The notes under the pieces: generated by a model
Database searches by the model: none
What the model saw: the letters and a program-made list of their open reading frames with translations, nothing else
Told to the model about the DNA's origin: nothing
DNA from: Acidobacteriota bacterium
Lineage (GTDB): Bacteria; Acidobacteriota; Vicinamibacteria; Fen-336
Direction of reading: 5' to 3'
Assembly: GCA_022340545.1 (NCBI GenBank)
Contig: JAJDNV010000392.1
Span: 1-37,114, forward strand
DNA length: 37,114 nucleotides
In this document: in pieces, positions 28,501 through 34,157 of the stretch
Layout: every line of letters starts with the position of its first letter
Position numbering within the stretch: position 1 is the first letter of the stretch
Made by a program: the position numbers and the translations under genes

Positions 28501-29360
28501 GACGTCAGCTCTTTGGGGCCACGTTCGAGGCCCAGACCGTCTTCGGCCGCCGGTGGCGGACGCAGGTGTTCGTGTTCGACGACAACGAAAAGGACTTCGA
28601 GACCACGGGCATCACCCGGCGGATCTCCAGCGTCGCCTTCCAGCAGACGAAACGCTGGCGGAGCGGTCTCTCCGGTCGCCGCTGGCACGATCGCCTGCGC
28701 ATGCTGTGGGCGTACGCCTTCCGTCGCATCGACTACGTAGACCCGACGACCGGGGAGACGGCCGGCGGCTACCGCGCCGGCGTTTCGACCTCCCTGATCG
28801 GAGACACGCGCGACAGCGTCACCGACCCGCACCGGGGCCTCTTCTGGACCGTGACCGGTGAGCCCGCGCTCGAGGCACTGGGGTCCGACAAGACCTACCT
28901 GAGGCTCTACGGCCAGATCTTCGCCTACGTCCCGCTGGGCGAGAAGGTCGTCTGGGCCCAGGCCCTGCGGATCGGCGCCGCCCCCGGAGATGATCCCCTC
29001 CTGCTCCTCGACCGGCGCTTCAAGGCCGGAGGGGCGACCACCGTCCGCGGGTTCCCGGAGAACGGCCTCGGGCCCCAGTCCCGGGATGTCTCCATCGGCG
29101 GGCAGGGGCTGTTCGTGTTCAACCAGGAGCTCCGCTTTCCGATCTGGGGGAGGATCCAGGCCGGGGTCTTCTTCGACACCGGGAACGTCTGGGAGCTGGC
29201 CAGCGAGCTGGATCTACGGGACCTGCGCAGCAACGTCGGGGGAGGACTGCGGGTCATGTTCCCGTTCGGTCCGGTGCGCCTCGATTGGGCCTGGGTTCTC
29301 GATCCGCGAGAGGGGGAGCAGCGGAGCCGCTGGCAGTTCGCCCTCGGCCACGCGTTTTAG
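22545..29360 (+). CDS. tamB: Fused TamB-TamA: inner-membrane TamB domain joined to POTRA repeats and Omp85 barrel
   Basis: This is a single 2271-residue frame. Residues about 28-45 form a membrane anchor (RRILWVLGVLSVLFAIL). An AsmA/TamB-like, strand-rich periplasmic domain runs from about 50 to 1525, with the conserved TamB C-terminus (LTQADLATLLLTG at about 1395, then GERLYVIHSQAL). Five POTRA-like modules follow at about 1535-1610, 1611-1690, 1692-1775, 1776-1855 and 1856-1928. An Omp85 barrel fills about 1930-2271, with the lid-lock motif VRGF at 2167-2170 and a terminal Phe. TamB normally shuttles lipid or helps barrel assembly between membranes with TamA as a separate protein. Here both ends are one chain. 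No stop or frameshift separates them. An Asp/Ser/Glu-rich insert lies at about 607-648. Confidence 0.9.
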   Translation: MNDPEPVTAGRPEPAPPTRPRAGRRWLRRILWVLGVLSVLFAILHTPPAKRLLTSALVSLASRALGAEVRVDRFDYRLWAGEARLDGVHVRRPRLEITCARAEVKVGLDASVRARIEAPRVVVTQGPLGDDRPPSGPSRPWTILAWVDEMDLREGALELRNREDVPWLRLEGLEVQVESPSGHPRGSVRVAKAGVGWPGAGIRVEPVRAAGEFELERDSGAVHLVRAEVATGNTTLGGMGWLEQITPILVRADVGGRVDARLLQQLVPDLKVEGRVDARATFEKDAAGARGSLEVEAADLRVFEVGPWDGTIRGRLEDRRLHVESLDLAGYDGRAEASGTVFLGDGPSTMEARAHDLDVETLVGTFVDTPPPLASRVDARLGLAIRDWEVDTLEGRGGVVLRAAEGEGWPVTGPVQVSLAERRVSFAAEDLRVRSAEVTAEGSFTFTKDLNLRYAVRVPGLEGVPELLADAAVDLPELALGGSVEVEGEIEGRLPEWQGTARIASGGVSVEDVDVGLEGVLAMSRTGVEIESFEARGEDGSLSAAGFIPFDEASSWSVDAKVAELRLTDALGLHGVPVPTTAHGRARVEGPKGDPTVEYEVEARVEPSHSESGAGATDSEPAVSVTDSEDTSLANGGAPEGTPPAREAAIFHLAGSASRRGVVVEELTGVVGGGAAEASGTWIREGEVLDLRARVADVQLARVPWLPGPAALGELRSTLTGEADLAGRLDAPEGRLSLLLAETRHREQAFGNLTFEAVLDGAQARLDGRIGEQPLLSGLLRFEDQWPLHADLELAALPLTQVAQALPGVGGAERILAVTGTASLDVPLRQMTQLEYESRVDSLEVDLGGEGSSAGPFTVSGTREAVSIRGLALRGGEGRLEVDGELGLASETSSPLTVHGEIPLAQLAAFLPDTELVGRAVADVRIGGRLAAPDITGELRVAGEAGRVGPLVVEAMGLEATARDGVVTVQRSSVEVAGGEISARGSLPIGPQAEGTQTLEFRLQGVDPGLLLEAKPGDPRLVAPLDMSGRLRVAAPAFDAMEAEGEITGWSVNVGKETLVLEKPVGWQYREGRLTVGDLRLRGSQGHLGLDGTWAPNGGGQVHLSGETDLALLDPLLGGGLLLSGPGRVDLTVSGDIDDLALEGGASLDNARAVLREPPVVVSQLTGSLEARGRALEIDARGTVGDGTLRVSGRVGVAPTGPEVDVTLDAERVPLTFPEGLRSRSSGKVRLSGGEHRYRVDGDVTVHRAVYDREMDFTNYSLDSVGAELKALEERGSVLERVQLDVRVRLSEGLRIQNRQVQVVLDGAVTLGGDLLMPELQGSVSLRDGGTIRLSRATVRLVDGRINLAGFPAQPLEVDVSGRTQVTGIQIDVELEGPLDDLRTSLSSPNRSDLTQADLATLLLTGRTAQAAADESGAIVAEEVAAALGSALNERLGGAVLIDVSRDESLIVQDTDPTQRFNIGIPIGERLYVIHSQALDRSGVRWILDFRPTGSYRVRLISDSNETGAIEASHSLDFNLWSRGRHTPQEEDERPRVREIRVEGVSGADAAELEKKAKLKAGHRYDFFEGDKSAHRMQELLVDQGYRTALVEAAEKPADEGRVDVVFRVERGPRVEVEWAGDDPGRKLRKRFGETWDPYLSLEETAARRARDLRNELRARGYYQATVSAKVEGSETDARVVFDVRRGPRGQGVDLEFEGNDSLLAQSLAAVLPPPTEAAFFALIEPGGASRLDTALRTAGARAGFLSLTVGAPRESFDPATDRLRVTIPIDEGERAVLVSLELPEEVTSLTEASPPKLELQVGEPFRIDAYVNDRGTLATWFRAQGFPEARLAGILDPVPEGMAVRFEVDTGPRPRVGQIRQARAGVVRASVVDDAVTLGPGDLIRPDDLALSRDHLSETRVFRSVDIRAENTDDAGVRDLVVDLAERPDLNVEYKIRYETGRGRETVDEASTEESRGFQFGAGIEAANPFRRAHRYSVYGLAGKRRQLFGATFEAQTVFGRRWRTQVFVFDDNEKDFETTGITRRISSVAFQQTKRWRSGLSGRRWHDRLRMLWAYAFRRIDYVDPTTGETAGGYRAGVSTSLIGDTRDSVTDPHRGLFWTVTGEPALEALGSDKTYLRLYGQIFAYVPLGEKVVWAQALRIGAAPGDDPLLLLDRRFKAGGATTVRGFPENGLGPQSRDVSIGGQGLFVFNQELRFPIWGRIQAGVFFDTGNVWELASELDLRDLRSNVGGGLRVMFPFGPVRLDWAWVLDPREGEQRSRWQFALGHAF

Positions 29361-29367
29361 GGAAGGG

Positions 29368-29446
29368 CGCACGCAGCGGGCGTGCGGTAGGCCGAGCAGC
29401 GAAGCTCACCTCTCGGCTGATGGCAGCTCCTACCCGCATGGGTAGG
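29368..29446. terminator. Three hairpins in a convergent gap
   Basis: CGCACGC/GCGTGCG (29368-29374 with 29380-29386), GCCGAG/CTCGGC (29391-29396 with 29412-29417) and CCTACCC/GGGTAGG (29429-29435 with 29440-29446, 4-nt loop) lie between the fusion gene (+) and the secreted protein gene (-). None has a T-run. Their placement suggests a bidirectional transcription stop. Confidence 0.4.
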
Positions 29447-29469
29447 TCGTGGGTGAAGTCACCGCCGGC

Positions 29470-30033
29470 TCAATCGACTCTCTTCACGTTTTGCAGCCGG
29501 ACCGGGTCTGAGGTGTAGTTCTCGAGCTCGAGCGTCCGGTTCTCTGCGTCCCACGTGATCTTCGTGGCCACCGAGGCGCGCCCCTCTCCGGAGCCTTCGT
29601 CGTCCACGTGCATCTCGATCAGCGTGAAAGGGTAGTCGACCGACCGGGGCTGCTCGGCGAGCTCCCGGAATCCCATCCGGCGGTCGGTGAGCACGACGAT
29701 CTGCCAACCACCGTCCTCGCCACGCACCTTGTTGGCGTAGCCGAGGTCCCAGCTGGTGTGCCCGGGTCGGGCGATGTAGCCGACACGGGGCCGGATCTTC
29801 TGGATCGTCGAGAGCAGCTCCTCCTGTCCCTTCTGGAACGCCTCCACGATCCGGGCCTTTTCGGTGTCGGTGGACCAGCGCTCGATCACGATGTCGACCG
29901 GGGTCGGGGCGCCCAGCTCGACATTGCTCATGTTGACGGCGAGGGCCTGATAGTGCTCCGCGTCCTGCGCGGAAGCCCCGGCCACCAGACCCAGCGTCAG
30001 GACCGCGACGACACTCGCGCAACGATTCAGCAT
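29470..30033 (-). CDS. Secreted protein of unknown function, 187 residues
   Basis: The N-terminus is a signal peptide (LNRCASVVAVLTLGLVAGASA, cleaved before QD), so the mature protein of about 165 residues is periplasmic or exported. It contains a mixed alpha/beta pattern with a VDIVIERWSTDTEKARI motif, the GYIARPGHTSWDLGYA segment and a Trp-Asp-Ala-Glu-Asn-Arg-Thr-Leu-Glu-Leu segment near the end. I do not recognise the family. The start at 30033 is fixed by GGAGG 7 nt upstream; the frame is open to 30078 without support. The dispersed repeat lies just upstream, so this gene may be read from the promoter of the paralogue pair or from one of its own. Confidence 0.8.
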   Translation of the reverse strand: MLNRCASVVAVLTLGLVAGASAQDAEHYQALAVNMSNVELGAPTPVDIVIERWSTDTEKARIVEAFQKGQEELLSTIQKIRPRVGYIARPGHTSWDLGYANKVRGEDGGWQIVVLTDRRMGFRELAEQPRSVDYPFTLIEMHVDDEGSGEGRASVATKITWDAENRTLELENYTSDPVRLQNVKRVD

Positions 30034-30058
30034 CTTCTTCCCTCCTTTGCAGCTTGTT

Positions 30059-30200
30059 GGCCAGCCTGCTTCATTCATTGACCCCCCTCCCTAACCCTCC
30101 CCACGTAGGGGGAGGGAAAGGCTTGAGTCAGGCCCCGCTGCGTCCGCGTGTCCCAGGGAAGGACACGCGGACGGTTTCGGGCCTGGTGGCCAGCCTACTT
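30059..30200 (+). repeat. Dispersed palindromic repeat, unit at 30.1 kb with flanking direct repeats
   Basis: This is the same three-hairpin element as at 9.1 and 13.5 kb. Its central stem is a perfect 13 bp (30141-30153 with 30161-30173). It is bracketed by GGCCAGCCTGCTT (30059-30071) and GGCCAGCCTACTT (30188-30200), 12 of 13 identical. The right copy includes the stop codon of the gene at 30195-30845. The flanks look like a target-site duplication. Confidence 0.85.
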
Positions 30201-30845
30201 CTCGAAGAGGCCCTGCTTCTTCATCTCTTTGGCCGCCGTCTTGACCAGATCCTTGATGAACTTCTGGGCGGTGGAGGGGTTCATGGTGTCGCTCATGCCC
30301 GCCCAGATGAGCTTGTCGGTGCGGAGGTCGTAGACCAGGGTCTCGACGCGGACGACCTCGTCGATCTGCAGGTTGCCGGCGTTGTAGGTGGTGCCCCAGC
30401 CGAAGGTGTAGTAGCCGCTGTAGAAGCCGCCGTAGTAGGGGCCGGTGTAGAGCGGGACGGCGGTGTACGTCGGGCCGGAGCCGCGGAGCTCCTTCTCGTT
30501 GCCGGCGACCCGCATGACGATGGCGTACCGGGCGCCGGTCTTCTCGATGTAGGGCCGGGCCTTGTCCTTGTCCTTGACGAGGCTCTTCGGGATCACGGAG
30601 TAGGCGGGGATGGCCTCGACGCCGCGCTTGCCGAGCTCCTGGGCCAGGGCGGCCTCGGCCCCGTTGCGGCTTTCCTCGTGGGTGCTGATGACCATGGCCA
30701 GGACCTTGTCACCGTCCTCGAGGGTCATCGTGGCCCCTGGGGCCTTCCAGCTGGTCTTGAAGTTCGTGGAGCCCGAGGCCGGGACGGCCGGGACGATGGC
30801 CACGACGAAAGCGGCGATGAGTACGGACTTCAGAGAACGAGACAC
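30195..30845 (-). CDS. Periplasmic paralogue of the upstream lipoprotein (lipobox cysteine absent)
   Basis: This is a 216-residue exported protein. It aligns along its whole length with the upstream gene product: FKTSWKAP, EDGDKVLAMVIS, EAALAQELGKRGVEAIPAYS, KARPYIEKTGARYAIVMR, VRVETLVYDLRTDKLIWAG and a Lys-rich helical end. The N-terminus has a signal peptide ending VPASGSTNF; where the paralogue has Cys this one has Ser, so it should be released by signal peptidase I rather than lipidated. A Gly/Tyr-rich segment (YYGGFYSGYYTFGWG) lies mid-protein. The start is a GTG, 14 nt after the upstream stop. No function is known to me. Confidence 0.82.
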   Translation of the reverse strand: MSRSLKSVLIAAFVVAIVPAVPASGSTNFKTSWKAPGATMTLEDGDKVLAMVISTHEESRNGAEAALAQELGKRGVEAIPAYSVIPKSLVKDKDKARPYIEKTGARYAIVMRVAGNEKELRGSGPTYTAVPLYTGPYYGGFYSGYYTFGWGTTYNAGNLQIDEVVRVETLVYDLRTDKLIWAGMSDTMNPSTAQKFIKDLVKTAAKEMKKQGLFEK

Positions 30846-30859
30846 GGGACTATTCTCGG

Positions 30860-31510
30860 CTACTTCTTCGGTGCGAGGAGACCCTGCTTGCGCATCTCCT
30901 TGCCCGCCTCGTCGACGAGCTCCTTGATCATCTTGTCGGCCTGCGAGGGATTCACGGTCGAGCTCTGACCGGCCCAGATCATCTTGTCGCTCTTGAGATC
31001 GTAGACGAGCGTCTCGACGTGGACGATCGTGTCCGTCCGGATGGTGCTCCCCCCGTAGACGCCGCCCCAGCCGTAGCCGTAGAAACCGCCGTAGAAGCCG
31101 CCGTACCCGCCCCAGGCCGGCCCGTACAGGCCGTATCCGCCCATCGTCGGCGTGCTGCTGATTTCCTTGTCCTGGCCGGTGGCTCGCATGACGACGACGT
31201 ACTGGGCCCCGGACTTCTCGATGTAGGGCTTGGCCTTGTTCTGGTCCTGGATCGCGTCGTCCGGGATGACGCTGGTGGCGGGGATCCCCTCGATGCCGTT
31301 TCTGGAGAGCTCGGCGGCGAGCGCGGCCTCGGCCCCGCGGCGGGTGGCCTCGTTCGGACTGATGACCATGGCCAGGACCTTGTCACCCGGTTCGAGGTGG
31401 ATCGGTTGGGCGCTGGGCTCCCTCCAGGTGGTGTTGAACGACGTCGTGCCGCAGGCCGACAAGGCCACGGCGCCGGCCGCGACGAGCGCGGCCATCATGG
31501 TGCGAGACAT
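30860..31510 (-). CDS. Lipoprotein of unknown function, first of a tandem paralogue pair
   Basis: The product is 216 residues with a lipoprotein signal (AVALSACGTTSF). Shared motifs with the downstream copy include FNTTWREP, GDKVLAMVISPNEATRRGAE, the KPYIEKSGAQYVVVMRATG segment and VETLVYDLKSDKMIWAG. The Gly/Tyr loop is longer here (YGLYGPAWGGYGGFYGGFY and more), probably a flexible surface segment. The ATG at 31510 has GGAGGAG about 6 nt upstream. It heads a minus-strand group of three small exported proteins. Confidence 0.82.
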   Translation of the reverse strand: MSRTMMAALVAAGAVALSACGTTSFNTTWREPSAQPIHLEPGDKVLAMVISPNEATRRGAEAALAAELSRNGIEGIPATSVIPDDAIQDQNKAKPYIEKSGAQYVVVMRATGQDKEISSTPTMGGYGLYGPAWGGYGGFYGGFYGYGWGGVYGGSTIRTDTIVHVETLVYDLKSDKMIWAGQSSTVNPSQADKMIKELVDEAGKEMRKQGLLAPKK

Positions 31511-31861
31511 CTGGTTCTCCTCCTTGGTCTGGGCCTCAGCGGCCCGCGACCTGCCCTCACGGGCATGACAATCTAACCGGACGACAGTCTGGCTGGGCGA
31601 CGATGGTCACTCTCTGTGAGCCGACCGTCAGCCCCCCAACCTACCAGAAACCGGGCCGCTGGGAGCGCGATTCCGCCGATGCCGGCCCCTTTGACCTATT
31701 TTTTCCCGTCCCGGTCCCGGCCTCCTCCCCGCTCGGCCGGCCGCCCGGAACAGCGGCGATCAAGGGTGGCAACGCCGTCGATTGTGGTAGCCTTCCTCGT
31801 ATCACAGCAGCCACTCCAGTCGAAACAGAGGCCGGCCCCCGGAGGCCGGCGGGAGGCGCAC
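31511..31861. other. 351-bp divergent intergenic region
   Basis: This is the only gap above 300 bp. It should hold promoters for both the lipoprotein gene (-) and the helical exported protein (+). I find no convincing paired -35/-10 on either strand. A T6 run at 31694-31702 and an AT-rich patch near 31780-31805 stand out. No tRNA-like or other RNA fold is obvious apart from the hairpin next to the right-hand start. Confidence 0.5.
31831..31850 (+). promoter_or_regulatory. Hairpin directly before a ribosome-binding site
   Basis: GCCGGCC (31831-31837) and GGCCGGC (31844-31850) form a 7-bp all-GC stem with a 6-nt loop. The GGGAGG ribosome site (31851-31856) begins on the next base. A leader hairpin this close may influence translation of the gene at 31862. 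Confidence 0.4.
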
Positions 31862-32422
31862 ATGAGGTTCGGAGTCCAAGCGACATTGGCGGCCGCGGTG
31901 GCCCTCACGATCGCTCTTGCCCCAGCGTCCGCAGCCGCACAGGCCAGCGGCACGCCCGAGGAGATGGTCGCCACCTACAGCTCCCTCGCCGACGGCGTAC
32001 TCGCCTTGGAGCGCAGCGAGGCGAACCTCGTGAGATCGATCGTGGCCGTTACTCTCGCCCACGGCCAGCTGAACCTCGAGCGCGCCCTGTCGGCGGCCGA
32101 GAAGGGCGAGACCCGGACCGCGAAGGCCGCGGTGGAGGCCCTCGCCTCGGATGTCGGCCAGCTGGCGACCGAGGGCGACAACGCCGTCGGCGCGGTGCGC
32201 AAGCGCCTGCTCGAGGGGGGGCACCACCACAACGCCGCCGGCGAGTCCCAGGGCCTCTACGACGAGGGCTACGTGATCGTGACCCGGGCCGCGAAGGCGA
32301 AGCTCCTGGCCTCTTCGCGCGCCATCGCCGCGATGGCGGCGGCGCCGAAGGCCGACGCGCTGAAGGCCGAGTGGAAGACCGTGGAGGAGACGGTGGCCGA
32401 GCTGATGAAGCCGGGCAACTAG
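31862..32422 (+). CDS. Helical exported protein of unknown function, 186 residues
   Basis: A signal peptide (AAAVALTIALAPASAAAQA) is followed by a predicted all-helical protein rich in Ala, Glu and Lys, with long amphipathic stretches such as LALERSEANLVRSIVAVTLA. A central His-rich turn (EGGHHHNAAGES) could bind metal. There is no CXXCH, so it is not a c-type cytochrome; a four-helix bundle is plausible. The ATG at 31862 has GGGAGG 5 nt upstream. Its stop is 7 nt before the next gene, so the two are probably translated together. Confidence 0.8.
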   Translation: MRFGVQATLAAAVALTIALAPASAAAQASGTPEEMVATYSSLADGVLALERSEANLVRSIVAVTLAHGQLNLERALSAAEKGETRTAKAAVEALASDVGQLATEGDNAVGAVRKRLLEGGHHHNAAGESQGLYDEGYVIVTRAAKAKLLASSRAIAAMAAAPKADALKAEWKTVEETVAELMKPGN

Positions 32423-32429
32423 CTCCCTC

Positions 32430-34142
32430 ATGGCCTTCGGTCGACCGGGCCGGGCCGCGCTCGCGGTCGCGTGGGGCGCGGCGCCGGCCCTCTTCGTGCT
32501 CGCCGGGAACGTCGAGGCCGTTGCCCCCGCGGCACCGCCTCGCTACCGATTCGTGGACATGGCGCCGGAGCTCGGCCTGACCCGGGTCGTGCTCGCGGGC
32601 CGGCCTGGCAAGGACCACCTTCTCGATTCCGCTGGCACCGGCGCGGCCTGGCTCGACTACGACCGGGACGGCCGCCTCGACTGCTACATCGTCAACGACT
32701 GGCTCATCGAGGGGGACCGGATCACGGAGAAGGGAAAGAACGCGCTTTATCGACAACGGGCGGACGGCACGTTCGAGGACGTGACGGACGACGCGGGCGT
32801 CGGTGGAGAGGGGGAGTGGGGCGCGGGGGCCTTTGTCGCCGATTACGACGCGGACGGCTGGCCCGACATCCTCGTCACCAACTTCGGCCGCAACGTCCTC
32901 TACCGCAACCTCGGAGACGGGCGCTTCGAGAACGTGGCGAGAGAGGTGGGGCTCGAGTCGCCGGGGTGGAACACGGGGGCGGCCTGGTTCGATGCCGAAG
33001 GAGACGGCGACCTCGATGTCTACATCGCCGGCTACATCGACAACTCGCTCGAGCAGATCCTGGCCGCCAGGCCGACCCTGCCCTGGCGTGGGATGGCCAA
33101 GGTGGCGACGGGCCCCTTCGGCCTCGACGGGGGCGCCGACCACTACTTCCGGAACGACGGGGGCCATTTCGTCGACGCGACCGTCGAAGCGGGAATGGAA
33201 GACAAGGGGCTCGGGTTCGGCTTCTCCGTGCGCGCCGCCGACTTCGACCGCGACGGCGACCCGGACGTCTACGTGGCCAACGACTCCGACCCCAACTACC
33301 TCTATCGCAACGAGGGCGACGGGACCTTCCAGGAGGTCGCCACCTGGACGGGGTGCGCCCTCGACGAGAACGGCGCCGCCCAGGCCAGCATGGGTGTCGC
33401 GGTGGGCGACGCCACCGGCGACGGGGAGCTCGACATCTTCGTGAACCACTTCTCCGAGGACTTCTCGACCCTCTGGCAGGGTCTCGGGGGAGGCCTCTTC
33501 GAGGACGTTTCGCGGCGCACCGGGGTGGGTCCGCCCACGTACACCACGCTGGCCTGGGGCACGGCGCTCGCCGACCTCGACAACGACGGCGATCTCGATA
33601 TCCCGATCATGAACGGGCACATCTACCCGCAGATCAACGATCACCCGGAGCTGATCGGGACCTACGAGCAGAGGAACATCCTGCTCGACAACCGGGGCCC
33701 CGAGGCGTCACCGATGTTCGTGGATGTGACCGACGCCGCGGGTCCCGGCTTCCAGCAGGTGCGGGCCAGCCGGGGGCTGGCCCTCGCCGACTACGACGAC
33801 GACGGCGACCTCGACCTGCTCATCACGCATCTCGACGCGCCGCCCTCGCTGCTGAGGAACGACAGCGAGGTCGGCTCATGGCTCGTCGTGGTGTGCGAGG
33901 ACGAGAGGGGGGGTATCGCCCCGATCGGGACCGAGGTCCGGGTCACCGCGGGCGGGGTCACGCGGTGGCGGGACATCGCCTCGGGGGACTCGTACATGAG
34001 CACGCACGATCCGCGGCCGCATTTTGGCCTCGGCTCGGCCGAGACGGTGGACGAGATCGACGTCACCTGGCCGGACAAGACCCGGTCCGTCCGAACGAAC
34101 GTCCCCGCCCGCCAGATCCTCCGAATCAAGAAGGGCACGTAG
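32430..34142 (+). CDS. CRTAC1-type FG-GAP protein with ASPIC/UnbV C-terminus
   Basis: This is a 570-residue exported beta-propeller-type protein. A signal peptide covers about 1-36. At least seven calcium-loop motifs occur through the protein, such as DYDRDGRLD, DYDADGWPD, DFDRDGDPD, DLDNDGDLD and DYDDDGDLD, each close to an FG-GAP/VCBS repeat. The end (GTEVRVTAGGVTRWRDIA, HFGLGSAETVDEIDVTWPD) is the ASPIC/UnbV domain. The family is abundant in Acidobacteriota and Planctomycetes with unproven roles in adhesion or surface binding. No ribosome site precedes the ATG; translation probably couples to the upstream gene 7 nt away. Confidence 0.93.
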   Translation: MAFGRPGRAALAVAWGAAPALFVLAGNVEAVAPAAPPRYRFVDMAPELGLTRVVLAGRPGKDHLLDSAGTGAAWLDYDRDGRLDCYIVNDWLIEGDRITEKGKNALYRQRADGTFEDVTDDAGVGGEGEWGAGAFVADYDADGWPDILVTNFGRNVLYRNLGDGRFENVAREVGLESPGWNTGAAWFDAEGDGDLDVYIAGYIDNSLEQILAARPTLPWRGMAKVATGPFGLDGGADHYFRNDGGHFVDATVEAGMEDKGLGFGFSVRAADFDRDGDPDVYVANDSDPNYLYRNEGDGTFQEVATWTGCALDENGAAQASMGVAVGDATGDGELDIFVNHFSEDFSTLWQGLGGGLFEDVSRRTGVGPPTYTTLAWGTALADLDNDGDLDIPIMNGHIYPQINDHPELIGTYEQRNILLDNRGPEASPMFVDVTDAAGPGFQQVRASRGLALADYDDDGDLDLLITHLDAPPSLLRNDSEVGSWLVVVCEDERGGIAPIGTEVRVTAGGVTRWRDIASGDSYMSTHDPRPHFGLGSAETVDEIDVTWPDKTRSVRTNVPARQILRIKKGT

Positions 34143-34157
34143 CCCCTCGATGACCCG

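Noticed and set aside
23745-28832. A 1695-codon open frame antisense to the TamB-TamA gene
   Set aside because: It is a mirror of the strong GC-third-position bias of the sense gene. Its translation has no recognisable motifs, while the sense strand shows complete TamB, POTRA and Omp85 features.
31690-31702. TTGACC as a -35 element before the helical protein gene
   Set aside because: No -10-like hexamer occurs 15-19 nt downstream; that stretch is GC-rich.
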